Notes: generated by a model not told the origin, from the letters alone. Positions 16,690-25,093 are shown, counted from the first letter of the stretch. The stretch: DNA of 52,886 nucleotides from Planctomycetota bacterium (GCA_022562915.1 JADFOJ010000011.1:1-52886), one strand, 5' to 3'. Numbers and translations: made by a program.

Positions 16690-17616
16690 ATGCATACAGC
16701 ACGCACGTCATCGACATTGACACACCTTGGCTGGGCCACGGCCGGCGCCCTGGCCTTCGTGGCTCCGGACTGCCTCGACCTCGTGTCGAGTGCCGTGGCC
16801 CAGGAGACGCCCCCCGACTCGATCACGCTGACCGCCATCGTTCGCGATTTCCACGGCACTGACGAGCCGGGCGGCCACGCCGATTTCGAACGGAACAAGG
16901 CTCTCCATGCCGGTGGCCTCACACAGGGCGCCGTCGCTCCGGTCCTGGGCACGGACGGCAACCCCGTCTTCACCTGGGGCACCAAGGTGAAGAAGCAGTG
17001 GCGGGACTCCGCCGGCCGGCCCATCGCCTTCGTGATGTATGACCCCGCCCTCGGTGACAAGGCCGGCGAATGGGACACCAAGGCTTCTCTCAGCGCGTTT
17101 ACCTCCAGCGCCAACTTCGACGAGTGGTACCGGGACATCCCCGGCGTCAACCTGTCGAAGGCGGTGACGCTGACACTGATCCGCCAGGCCGACGGCACCT
17201 ACGTCTTCGACGACAAGAAGGATGCCGTCTTCAAGAGCAGGAATGGCTTCTTCCCGATCGACGACCAGGTCTTCGGGAACTCCCTCGCCAATGACAAGCA
17301 CAACTATCACTTCACGACCGAGTTGCACACCCGCTTCACCTACGATGCCGGCACCGGACAGATCTTCAAGTTCACCGGCGACGACGACATCTGGGTCTTC
17401 GTCGACGGCAGGCTCGTGATCGACCTCGGCGGCACGCACGGCCCGGTGGAGCAGTTCGTCGACATGACCCGGCTCAACCTGGTCGACGGAAAGAGATACT
17501 CGCTGGACATCTTCCACGCCGAGCGTCAGACCAACGGCTCCAACTTCCGGTTCCAGACGGACCTGTTCCTGGCGGACGCCGGGGCACTGTCGACGATCAC
17601 CGAGCCCTTCGACTGA
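16690..17616 (+). CDS. Fibro-slime (PA14-like) secreted protein, intact
   Basis: This 308-residue exported protein has a signal peptide ending near residue 38 ('SSAVAQ'). The fibro-slime domain fills the rest: 'LTAIVRDFHGTDEPGGHADF' at the start, 'FFPIDDQVFGN', 'HNYHFTTELHTRFTY', then the hallmark 'DDDIWVFVDGRLVIDLGG' and 'DIFHAERQTNGSNFRFQT'. The Asp-rich loop in PA14-like folds binds calcium and sugar. The same order appears in the broken copy at 7809-9202, which it resembles throughout, so they are paralogues. A perfect terminator follows, indicating a single-gene unit. The role is probably surface adhesion or glycan binding; this is inference. Confidence 0.85.
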   Translation: MHTARTSSTLTHLGWATAGALAFVAPDCLDLVSSAVAQETPPDSITLTAIVRDFHGTDEPGGHADFERNKALHAGGLTQGAVAPVLGTDGNPVFTWGTKVKKQWRDSAGRPIAFVMYDPALGDKAGEWDTKASLSAFTSSANFDEWYRDIPGVNLSKAVTLTLIRQADGTYVFDDKKDAVFKSRNGFFPIDDQVFGNSLANDKHNYHFTTELHTRFTYDAGTGQIFKFTGDDDIWVFVDGRLVIDLGGTHGPVEQFVDMTRLNLVDGKRYSLDIFHAERQTNGSNFRFQTDLFLADAGALSTITEPFD

Positions 17617-17646
17617 TCCAACGTCCGGCCCGGTCACCGCCTGTTG

Positions 17647-17683
17647 ACGCGTCCCCGCCCCAGCACGCGGGGACGCGTTTTTT
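17647..17683 (+). terminator. Intrinsic terminator of the fibro-slime gene
   Basis: A perfect 11-bp stem (ACGCGTCCCCG at 17647-17657 with its complement at 17668-17678) has a 10-base loop and is followed by six T. It lies 30 bp after the stop codon. Confidence 0.92.
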
Positions 17684-17811
17684 CCACAGGCGGGGGCACG
17701 ACCGGAAGGTCCTTCCGGTCCAGCCGACACGGCTACCGGCTGCCTGCACCCGTCCGTCGGCGATCAAAGTGCCTCTGCGGTTGAATTCGCAGGGCGTGGC
17801 GACCGACAGGG

Positions 17812-19269
17812 ATGGCGCAGGGCCAACGGGAGCCTTCGATGGACCGATGTCGTTACGCACATGCCCGAAGTCGTCCGCGAAGCCACGGCCGCCTGCCCCG
17901 TTCGCCCCGCAGGGGCATCGTCCTGATCGTCGTGGTGGTGCTGTTGCTTGTCGTCGAGCTGATCGTCGTCTCCATCGTTCTCGGCGGGGCGCGTGATCAC
18001 GATCTCACCATCCGGCGGATACAGAGCGTCGAGTTCTTCTACGCCTCCGAAGCCGGCATCAACATGGCCATCCGCGAGATCGCCGAGGACGCCGACGAGG
18101 ACGGCGACAACAGGGTCGGCGGCATCTCCGACGACGGCGACGCCGACTACGTCTCGCTGCCCACCGAGTCGGACTACGACTTCACGACCGCCGTCACCGT
18201 GGCTGCCTGGGTCAACGTGACGAGCTTCGGCGTTGCCGAGCAGGCGATCGTCACCAAGGGCGACACGGCGTGGCGGCTGGAGCGCAACGCAAGCACCGAT
18301 GCGGTTCAGTTCACCGTCAACGGGCTGTCGACGAACACGGTCGTACAGGGAAGCATCTCGGTCAACGACGAGAACTGGCATCACGTCGCGGGCGTCTACG
18401 ACGGCTCGCAGCTGCTGCTGTACGTGGACGGGCAACTCGACAACGCCGTCACCGCCTCCGGCACGATGGACACGAACGGCTCGTTCGTGTACTTCGGCAA
18501 CAATGCCGGGGCGTCGGGACGATATTTCAGCGGCCGGATGGACGACGTGTACATCTATGACACCGCGCTGAACGCCGCGAGTGTCCTGGCCCTGGCCCAG
18601 GGATCGCAGCTCGGCTGGTGGAAGCTCGATGAGTCCTCCGGTCTCTCCGCCGGCGACGAGAGCGCGTACGGCAACGACGGCAACCTCACGAACATGGGCG
18701 GCACGGAATGGACGACGGGCCGGATCGATAACGGCCTCGACCTCGACGGCACGAACGACTACGTCGACACGAACGTGGCCGGCAATCAGACGAATACGAC
18801 CACCATGATGGCGTGGTTCAAGTCCGACGATGCCGGCTCGATCGGGAACAGCTTCGTCACCCAACGCTTCGTCACGCAGCGTGACAGTTCAAATTCTTCC
18901 CGGCTGGCGGTCGGAATCAACAACGATCGCGTCGCCGTGTACTGGGACGACGGTGCAACGAACACCCAGCAGGGCACGACCGTGCTGACCGCGGGCAAGT
19001 GGTACCACGCCGCCCTGACGTACGACGGAGCGACCATCCGGCTGTACCTCGACGGCATCGAGGAGGGAAACTGGGCGGAAGCGAGCTTGTCCGCCCCGTC
19101 CGCGGACACCTTCGAGATCGGGGCCGGGGGCTCCACTCGCTACTTCGACGGCACGCTGGACGACGTGCGACTCTACGACCGGGGGCTGTGCGCAACCGAG
19201 ATCATCGCGATCGTCGAGGAGGCGCGAAGCCTCCGGATCGTAAGCTGGCAGGAAGTCGAGCCGAACTGA
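17812..19269 (+). CDS. PilX-like N-terminus with two LamG/concanavalin-like lectin domains
   Basis: The 485-residue protein has a hydrophobic helix at about 35-60 ('RGIVLIVVVVLLLVVELIVV') followed by 'FFYASEAGINMAIREI'. This is the pattern of PilX-type minor-pilin N-termini. Two concanavalin A-like LamG domains follow (about 100-265 and 268-470), each with 'WVNV.../WHHVAGVYDGSQLLLYVDGQ'-type signatures. The C-terminus 'RIVSWQEVEPN' resembles the end of planctomycete PilX-like proteins, so the lectin domains appear inserted into a pilin scaffold. ATG 17812 has ACAGGG upstream; ATG 17839 is an alternative. I infer a pilus- or pseudopilus-associated glycan-binding protein. Confidence 0.72.
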   Translation: MAQGQREPSMDRCRYAHARSRPRSHGRLPRSPRRGIVLIVVVVLLLVVELIVVSIVLGGARDHDLTIRRIQSVEFFYASEAGINMAIREIAEDADEDGDNRVGGISDDGDADYVSLPTESDYDFTTAVTVAAWVNVTSFGVAEQAIVTKGDTAWRLERNASTDAVQFTVNGLSTNTVVQGSISVNDENWHHVAGVYDGSQLLLYVDGQLDNAVTASGTMDTNGSFVYFGNNAGASGRYFSGRMDDVYIYDTALNAASVLALAQGSQLGWWKLDESSGLSAGDESAYGNDGNLTNMGGTEWTTGRIDNGLDLDGTNDYVDTNVAGNQTNTTTMMAWFKSDDAGSIGNSFVTQRFVTQRDSSNSSRLAVGINNDRVAVYWDDGATNTQQGTTVLTAGKWYHAALTYDGATIRLYLDGIEEGNWAEASLSAPSADTFEIGAGGSTRYFDGTLDDVRLYDRGLCATEIIAIVEEARSLRIVSWQEVEPN

Positions 19270-19572
19270 ATCCCCGGACCTGACCCGGATGAGCGCCGGG
19301 CACTGATTCCGGGCATCCGGCGCGACGAGCGGCACGTCGGCCGGCGCATCACCGAGATACTGGCCAGGACCAAGACCAAGGCCGCGCAAGCAGGTCATCG
19401 GACTCGCCCGGGCCGTCCGGGCTGTCATTGACCGCAACGGGCTCGATCAGGATCTCCCGACCTGACGGCATTTCGAAGATCGGGACGAATCCGATCGGAC
19501 AAAGCACCGAGAAGAGACCTGTAGAGCCACGAGGAATCTGCTTCAGACTGAACATGAACTCAAGGACACGCC
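19270..19572. other. Gap with two weak open frames
   Basis: A minus-strand frame at 19349-19555 (68 residues, starting 'MFSLKQIPRGSTGLF') has plausible codon use but no motif. On the plus strand the reading frame of the lectin gene stays open for 50 codons after its stop. Neither is convincing; I annotate no gene here. Confidence 0.3.
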
Positions 19573-20013
19573 TTGACCTCGAAAACGGACAACGCCCAGT
19601 CGGTGCAGGACATTCTGCGGCTCTCGGCCAGGAAGACCGTCGAACTTCTCGAGCAGATGGACGAGGCGGCCGCCGTCACGTTGACTCGGTAGAGACGTGG
19701 CGCGCCGCGCGCGCCCTACCAGCCCGTGTCCCGCCTCGCCGTCCTGCTGGAGACCGAGCCGTTGGGCCAGCGCAGCTACCTGCTGGCTCCCCGCAACCTC
19801 AGTCGAACGGGTGTTTCGGTGATCCACGGAAAGATGATCTACGCCGGAACCGCGTGCGCGGTGGGACTCCGCGCGACGGACGGTCAGATCGTACCCGTTC
19901 ACGGCAAGATCATCTGGTGCCGTTTCGTCAGTGGACGGGCGCATGAGCACGGCGTCGAGTTCGCGGATCCGATCGACCTGCAGGAATTCGTGCCTGGCAC
20001 CGAGCCTGATTGA
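19573..20013 (+). pseudogene. PilZ-domain protein with one in-frame TAG
   Basis: From TTG 19573 (AAGGACA upstream) the frame gives an N-terminal helix ('SVQDILRLSARKTVELLEQM') and then TAG at 19690-19692 (codon 40). The same frame continues without other damage: 'RRGAPRAPY' (the PilZ RxxxR region that binds cyclic-di-GMP), 'LLAPRNLSRTGVSVIHG', and 'GVEFADP'. In PilZ proteins the arginines are usually preceded by Glu, so GAG to TAG is the simplest explanation. A downstream restart at GTG 19726 would lack the RxxxR motif. Intact relatives sense c-di-GMP to control motility or surface attachment. Confidence 0.65.
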
Positions 20014-20162
20014 GTACCCTCTGAACGAGGATTCTCAGTGTCCGAACGGCGCCGGCCGGGTTTGAATCGGTTCACGTCCATACGTCGGGCCTGGCAGCCC
20101 GTTGAAGAAGTCATTCGGGCTGCGAGCTCCGAGTCGGCTCAGGGCGATTGCACGCCGGGGCC

Positions 20163-21291
20163 TCATGTCGCGGCTGCCGAGGACTTCTCCCGTTCGGCGC
20201 GGCGTCGCTTGAGCTCCGCGTCGATGAAGCCATCGAGGTTGCCGTCGAGGACCGTCTGGGGGTTGCCGACTTCAAAACCGGTGCGGTGATCCTTGGCGCG
20301 GTTGTCGTAGATGACATAGCTGCGGATCTGGGTGCCCCAGCCGCGGTCGACCTTGCCGCCGGTCGCCTCGTCCAGCTCGGCCTGGCGTTTCTCCTCCTCG
20401 ATCTGCTTGAGCTTCGCCATCAGGATGTTCATGGCCTGCCGCCGGTTCTGTTGTTGCTCGCGGAACGTCGACGCCGTGATCTGGATGCCCGTCGGCTTGT
20501 GCACGATGCGCACCGCCGACGCCACCTTGTTGACGTTCTGACCGCCGGGGCCCGACGATCGCGCGAACGCCGTCAGCTCGATGTCCTTGTCGTCGATGGT
20601 GACCTCGCTCTCCTCGAACTCCGGGATCACGTCCACGGTGGCAAAGCTGGTCTGCCGCTTGCCCTGGGCGTTGAACGGACTGACCCGGGCCAGCCGGTGC
20701 GTGCCCCGCTCGCAGCTCATGGTGCCGTAGGCATACGTCCCCTTGACGTGGTAGACGACCTCGCTGATGCCGACCTCGGTCCCGGTGACCCGGTTGATCT
20801 CCTTGACCTTCCAGCGCCGCTTCTCCCAGAAGTAGAGATACATGCGCTCGAGCATGGACGCCCAGTCGTTGGCCTCCGTGCCGCCGTCGCCGGCCTGGAT
20901 GGCGACGAAGCAGGCGCGGTGGTCGTGCTCGCCCGACAGCAGCGACTGCGTCTCGACCGTGCCCATGTGTTCGGTGAGCCGGAACAACTGCTCGTCCGCC
21001 TCGGCGAGCAGCTCCCGGTCGTCGCCGTCCTGGGCGAGTTCGTAGGCGATCTTGGCGTCATCGAACTTCTCGATGACGTCGCCGATCTCCTCGGTCTGCG
21101 CCTTGAACTGCTGGTACTCGTTGATGACGCGCTGGGCCGCGGCCCGGTCGTTCCAGAAGTCCGCGGCGTTCATCTTCTCCTGGAGCGCATCTCGCCTGAG
21201 GACCTTGTTGTCGTAGTCAAAGAGAGTCGCGGATGGTTGTGATCCGCGCCTCGAGGTCGTTGATGATCGGTCTTAGTGAGTCGTAATGCAT
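20163..21291 (-). CDS. prfB: Peptide chain release factor 2, with programmed +1 frameshift
   Basis: RF2 terminates translation at UGA and UAA. The gene starts at ATG 21291. After 24 codons it reaches an in-frame TGA (21219-21217) within CTTTGAC, the conserved RF2 recoding heptamer; a +1 shift leads into the long frame, total about 375 residues. The shifted frame has the RF2 anticodon-like tripeptide SPF in '[12 protein letters not shown]' and the catalytic '[12 protein letters not shown]' GGQ loop. The frameshift is autoregulatory: low RF2 means slow stop decoding and more shifting. The purine-rich stimulatory sequence found just upstream in enterobacteria is not evident. This is not a pseudogene. 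Confidence 0.95.
21216..21222 (-). promoter_or_regulatory. prfB programmed +1 frameshift site
   Basis: The minus strand reads CTTTGAC, with TGA as codon 25 of the first frame. Slippage on CTT to the +1 frame continues as '[15 protein letters not shown]', which is normal RF2 sequence. It provides feedback control of RF2 levels. Confidence 0.93.
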
Positions 21292-21398
21292 GGGAGTCAA
21301 TGGTACCCGTCTTTTGAGCGCTCCGTACGGCCCTCCGGGCCGACACTCGCTCTGGTACGCAACGGCGGATTCATCCGCCGTCGCTGAGCGGGCGACAT

Positions 21399-21980
21399 TC
21401 AGGCGTGCAGCTTGGCGAGCACCTCGGCCAGCTTGGCGCCGAGCGCTTCGATCGCCTGCTGCAGTCCGGGATCGGACAACGTCCCGTCGGCGGCGAGCGC
21501 CTCGTGAACCCTGGGAATCGCCTTCTGGTCCGGCAGCACGAGCACACCGATACTGCTCAGGATCGACCGCAGGTGACCGAGCCCCCGGAGCCCGCCCAGG
21601 CCGCCGGGAGACGCGGCCATGATCACCGCGGTCTTGTCCTTGAAACAGGCGAGCGTCGGCTCGTCGCCGTCCGGTCTGGACGCCCAGTCGATGGCGTTCT
21701 TGAGGGCGGCCGAGAGCGTGCTGTTGTTCTCCGGCGAACCGATGAGAAAACCGTCGTGGGACCTCATGAGCCCCTTGAGGGTCCGGACGTTGTCCGGCAG
21801 GCCTTCACCGGCTTCGAGATCGGCGTCGTAGACAGGCAGCGGAATCTCGCGCAGGTTCAGGACGGTCACCTCGGCACCGGCGGCCCTGGCGCCGCCCGCC
21901 GCGATCGTCACGACCTGCTGGTTGTAGGAGCCTTTGCGCAGGCTTCCGGAAAAGGCGAGGATCTTCGGGCCGGTCGTCAT
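21399..21980 (-). CDS. NAD(P)H-dependent FMN reductase
   Basis: This 193-residue flavodoxin-like quinone/azo/FMN reductase has 'FSGSLRKGSYN' (the GSLRxxSxN phosphate loop that binds FMN) near residues 9-19. 'FLIGSPENNSTLSAALKNAIDW' is the second FMN-binding loop. Start ATG 21980 has GGAG 8 bases upstream. Relatives (ChrR/YieF/SsuE-like) reduce flavins, quinones or chromate in the cytoplasm. It is divergent from the aminotransferase gene and appears to be a single unit. Confidence 0.88.
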   Translation of the reverse strand: MTTGPKILAFSGSLRKGSYNQQVVTIAAGGARAAGAEVTVLNLREIPLPVYDADLEAGEGLPDNVRTLKGLMRSHDGFLIGSPENNSTLSAALKNAIDWASRPDGDEPTLACFKDKTAVIMAASPGGLGGLRGLGHLRSILSSIGVLVLPDQKAIPRVHEALAADGTLSDPGLQQAIEALGAKLAEVLAKLHA

Positions 21981-22106
21981 GTCAGTGGCTCCAGTCGTCC
22001 GGAAGCGTGCAGGATAACTGGAATCGGCCCCGACGACATGTCCGCAATCGATCCGCCGGCGATATGCTTCCAACTCATGCAGACCCACGAGCCCGGCGTT
22101 CAGTTC

Positions 22107-23324
22107 ATGCAGTTGTCGCGGCGCGTTCGCAACCTGAAACCGTCGGCCACCCTGGCGGTGAACGCCGCGGTCAGGAGGCTGCACGCCGAGGGTCGCGACG
22201 TGATCGCCTTCGGCGCCGGCGAGCCGGACTTCGACACGCCTCAGAACATCAAGCAGGCGGCGATCGATGCGCTCTCGCGCGGCGAGACGCACTACACACC
22301 GGTGCCCGGCCCGCCGGAGGCTCGCCAGGCGATCGCCGACAAGCTTCGTGACGAGAACGGAATCGCCTGCGGGCCGGACGACATTGTCATCACCGCCGGC
22401 GGCAAGCACGCGCTGTTCATGGTGTTCCAGTGTCTGCTCGACGCCGGCGGGGATCAGGAAGTCATCGTCCTCACGCCGGCGTGGGTGAGCTACCGGCCGA
22501 TGATCGAGCTCGCCGGAGGCTCCGTCGTCGAGGTGCCGGCAGCGATCGACAACGACTTCAAGATCACCGCCGCTCAACTGGCCGGGGCGATCACCGATCG
22601 CACGGCGGCGGTCATCATCAACAGCCCCTCCAACCCCTGCGGCACGATGTACACGCCCGATGAGCTGCGCGAGCTTGCCGAGGTCCTTCGGGGGCATGAC
22701 CACGTCTCGGTCATCTCCGACGAGATCTACGAGAAGCTCATCTACGGCGGGATCGATCACCTCTCGCCGGCGTCGCTGGACTCGATCGCCGAACGGGTCG
22801 TCACGATCAACGGGCTGAGCAAGGCGTACGCGATGACGGGCTGGCGGATCGGCTACGTGTGCGCGCCCGGCGGCGACCCGTCGCTGGCGAAGTCCATCGT
22901 CAAGCTGCAGGGCCAGATGACCAGCAACATCACGTCCTTCTGCTACGCGGCGGTCGTCGAGGCGCTGACCAACGGCGGCGCGGCCGTCGAGGCCATGAGG
23001 GCGACGTTCGCCCAGCGCTCCGTGCTCATGCACAGGTTGCTGGTCGCCATGCCGGGAATCTCCTGCCCCCGGCCGACCGGCGCGTTCTACGTCTTTCCCG
23101 AGGTCGGCGCTCACTACGGCAAGCGGACCCCGGCGGGCCGCGTGATCGACGATTCGGTGAGCTTCGCGACGGCGCTGCTCGAGGAAGCCGGCGTCGCCGT
23201 GGTGCCGGGCGCCGATTTCGGCGAGTGCGGCAACCGCCACGTCCGGCTCAGCTTCGCCTGCTCCAACGAACACATCGAGGAAGGATGCCGCCGCCTCGAC
23301 GGCTGGTTGCGGAGCCTCGCGTAG
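22107..23324 (+). CDS. Class I PLP aminotransferase (aspartate aminotransferase type)
   Basis: The protein has 405 residues from ATG 22107, the start that fits the family N-terminus ('MQLSRRVRNLKPSATLAV'). ATG 22077 and 22038 are in frame upstream without better ribosome-binding sites. The PLP lysine is Lys239 in 'LSKAYAMTGWRIGY'. 'GEPDFDTPQNI', 'NSPSNPCGTMY' and the C-terminal substrate-binding Arg in 'HVRLSFACS' are all present. It transfers amino groups between aspartate or related amino acids and 2-oxoglutarate in the cytoplasm. Its stop overlaps the first possible start of the next gene (TAGTG). Confidence 0.9.
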   Translation: MQLSRRVRNLKPSATLAVNAAVRRLHAEGRDVIAFGAGEPDFDTPQNIKQAAIDALSRGETHYTPVPGPPEARQAIADKLRDENGIACGPDDIVITAGGKHALFMVFQCLLDAGGDQEVIVLTPAWVSYRPMIELAGGSVVEVPAAIDNDFKITAAQLAGAITDRTAAVIINSPSNPCGTMYTPDELRELAEVLRGHDHVSVISDEIYEKLIYGGIDHLSPASLDSIAERVVTINGLSKAYAMTGWRIGYVCAPGGDPSLAKSIVKLQGQMTSNITSFCYAAVVEALTNGGAAVEAMRATFAQRSVLMHRLLVAMPGISCPRPTGAFYVFPEVGAHYGKRTPAGRVIDDSVSFATALLEEAGVAVVPGADFGECGNRHVRLSFACSNEHIEEGCRRLDGWLRSLA

Positions 23325-24334
23325 TGCCGGGGGGGAAGAAAGAGACCGGGAGTCTTTTTCGCGGCAACGCGCCTGGGTCGGAACCGAGCGGTTCCACCCG
23401 CGAAAAAGACTCCCGGTCTCTTTCTTCCCAGCCGATCTTCTGCGTCGGGTGCGGTTACGACGTGCGCACCCTGCCGGTGGACGGCCCGTGCCCCGAGTGC
23501 AGTACACCGATCGAGCAATCGCTGGGTGGACCACGACTGGCGGCGGCCGACCCGCGCTGGCTGGCCCGGCTCACACTCGGCCAGTCACTGATTACCTGGG
23601 GGCTGTACACGGCCTTGCTGGGGTTCTGCTTTCTGCCGCTCACGGCAGCACTCTCCGCCATCCTGGCCCCGCAGGACATCTTTTTCGAGGGGGTCCTGGC
23701 CAGGAGTACCTTCGCCGGCCTGGCGGGGGTCTTCATCGTCGGTACGGCGCTCTGCTGGGTCGGCGCGTTGCTTGTCACGGCGCCCAACCCCGGCGAAAGC
23801 GGCACGGAGCCCGCACATTCGGCGCGCAACCTCGCCCGCTGGGGACTGCCGGCACCGATCGGGTTCATTTGCCTCGCGAGCGCCGTCGGCATGTTGCCCC
23901 TGTCCTACACCGTCCACGTGACGGCCCGATCCGCCCTGCTGATGCTGGCGGCGATCAGCGTCACGGTCTGGATCACGGCCCTGTTGCGTTGCCTCGCCAG
24001 TCTCGCGACACGGATCCCGGACCAGCAGCTCACCCGGCGGACGAACCGGATGGGTCGCGTACTCCGCTGGGTACTGCCGGTCTTTCTCGGCATCATGATC
24101 CTGTCGGTCACACCGCTACCGAGAGCCATCGCCGCCGGGGCGGCTGCCAGCGCCGTTACCGTCCAGGCCATCTTCAGCATGACAGGCGTGCTGGTCGGCT
24201 GCGTCGTCCTGTTCCTGCTGGCCAGGCTCGCCACGATGATGCTCCAGTATCGCCGCGGCTTCCGCGGGTGCCGCGCTTTTCGTTCGTTGCCTCTTCAGGG
24301 CGGCGATGAACGGTCCGATACAGCGCGTCGATGA
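23324..24334 (+). CDS. Zinc-ribbon multi-pass membrane protein with a palindrome in its 5' end
   Basis: The conserved part begins with a zinc ribbon 'FCVGCGYDVRTLPVDGPCPECS' (two CxxC pairs), a hallmark of planctomycete membrane proteins. About six hydrophobic segments follow. No normal start codon precedes the ribbon closely. The only upstream in-frame start is GTG 23324, so translation would pass through a palindromic repeat (23333-23429) and add about 35 residues such as 'GKKETGSLFRG'. Either that is the case, or the repeat replaced the original start. The stop overlaps the next gene by ATGA. Function unknown. Confidence 0.65.
   Translation: MPGGKKETGSLFRGNAPGSEPSGSTREKDSRSLSSQPIFCVGCGYDVRTLPVDGPCPECSTPIEQSLGGPRLAAADPRWLARLTLGQSLITWGLYTALLGFCFLPLTAALSAILAPQDIFFEGVLARSTFAGLAGVFIVGTALCWVGALLVTAPNPGESGTEPAHSARNLARWGLPAPIGFICLASAVGMLPLSYTVHVTARSALLMLAAISVTVWITALLRCLASLATRIPDQQLTRRTNRMGRVLRWVLPVFLGIMILSVTPLPRAIAAGAAASAVTVQAIFSMTGVLVGCVVLFLLARLATMMLQYRRGFRGCRAFRSLPLQGGDERSDTARR
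23333..23429. repeat. Palindromic repeat with 32-bp perfect arms
   Basis: The arms 23333-23364 and 23398-23429 are perfect inverted repeats starting GGGAAGAAAGAGACCGGGAG. The 33-bp loop contains a second perfect hairpin, GGAACC-GAGC-GGTTCC (23380-23395). It resembles REP/MITE-type sequences and shares the core AGACCGGGA with the element nested at 52711-52810. Confidence 0.9.
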
Positions 24335-24876
24335 TCGGCACGCGGCCCCAATGCTTCATCGCCGGATACCCGGAATCCGGCGCGACCTGGGTGCAGGGTC
24401 TGCTCGACGGGCACGCCGTGACCGGGCGGCCGAAGATCGTCCACGTCATCCGGGACGGCCGGGATGCCGCGGTCTCGTCGTGGGAGAAGCTCCGGCGACC
24501 CGGTACCGGCAAGAGAGTCCCGACGTTGGCCGAGTACGCCGAGACCTTCGCGGGCCGCTGGATCGATTTCATCGAACAGGTCCGGTGGTCGGCGGCGACC
24601 TTTGACGGCGAGTACCTGGAGCTGCGCTACGAGGAGCTTTACCGCGACACCGCCAACGAGGTCACGCGGCTCCTGGAATTCGCCGGCATCGCCGTGACGC
24701 CCGGCATCCTGCGCTCGTGCGTCGAACACGCGCGGCTCCACGCGAGCACCGTCGGCGACTGGCGGTATCGGTTCGACGACGAGACCGCGTTCCGGTTCGA
24801 CGCCGTCGCGGGATACCTGCTGGCCGAACTGGGTTACGCCGAACCGACCGGTGCGGGGCTCGCCCGGGCGGCGTAG
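24331..24876 (+). CDS. Shortened sulfotransferase-family protein
   Basis: The protein has 181 residues; family members are usually near 280-320. The 5'-phosphosulfate loop is present as 'GYPESGATWVQGLL' (usual YPKSGTTW), and the 3'-phosphate loop as 'KIVHVIRDGRDAAVSSW'. Only about 15 residues separate them where 70 or more are normal, so the acceptor-binding core is gone. ATG 24331 overlaps the previous stop (ATGA). The C-terminal half is well preserved. PAPS binding may remain but catalysis is doubtful. It is probably the product of an internal in-frame deletion. Confidence 0.65.
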   Translation: MIGTRPQCFIAGYPESGATWVQGLLDGHAVTGRPKIVHVIRDGRDAAVSSWEKLRRPGTGKRVPTLAEYAETFAGRWIDFIEQVRWSAATFDGEYLELRYEELYRDTANEVTRLLEFAGIAVTPGILRSCVEHARLHASTVGDWRYRFDDETAFRFDAVAGYLLAELGYAEPTGAGLARAA

Positions 24877-24878
24877 CT

Positions 24879-24973
24879 GGGTGGCACGGTCGACCGAGTC
24901 CGCCGCAGGCGGGCGAAGTCGCCCGTGGTTCGACGTTCGAAGACACGGGCGAGCAAGCTCGACCGTGCCACCC
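24879..24973. repeat. Dispersed palindromic repeat, family A, copy 1
   Basis: The ends GGTGGCACGGTCGA and TCGACCGTGCCACC are inverted repeats around an inner CCGCCGCAGGCGG hairpin and GTCGCCCGTG...CACGGGCGA arms. It is near-identical to 30833-30925. It follows the sulfotransferase stop by 3 bp. Confidence 0.9.
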
Positions 24974-25014
24974 GGATCTTGCTCCGGACGTACAAGCAGG
25001 AATCCGAGAATCTG

Positions 25015-25084
25015 AGGGTGGCACGGTCGACCGAGTCCGCCGCAGGCGGACGAGGCCGCCCGTGGAGCGACGATCGAAGACACG
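25015..25084. repeat. Dispersed palindromic repeat, family A, truncated copy 2
   Basis: This is the left two-thirds of the family A sequence (GGGTGGCACGGTCGACCGAG through GATCGAAGACACG). The right arm is missing where the SprA-like gene ends. It lies only 41 bp from copy 1. Confidence 0.85.
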
Positions 25085-25093
25085 CGATTCCGC

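Noticed and set aside
19270-19420. Continuation of the lectin gene after its stop (50 codons open in the same frame)
   Set aside because: The protein ends with the expected PilX-like tail, and the continuation is arginine-rich without homology.
2449-19692. Altered genetic code or pyrrolysine/selenocysteine recoding to explain TAA (2449) and TAG (19690)
   Set aside because: Two different stop codons are involved, TAG and TAA end normal genes in the window, and no recoding machinery or structures are seen.
21217-21219. prfB read as a pseudogene because of the in-frame TGA
   Set aside because: The TGA lies in the conserved CTTTGAC recoding site and the +1 frame continues as normal RF2.
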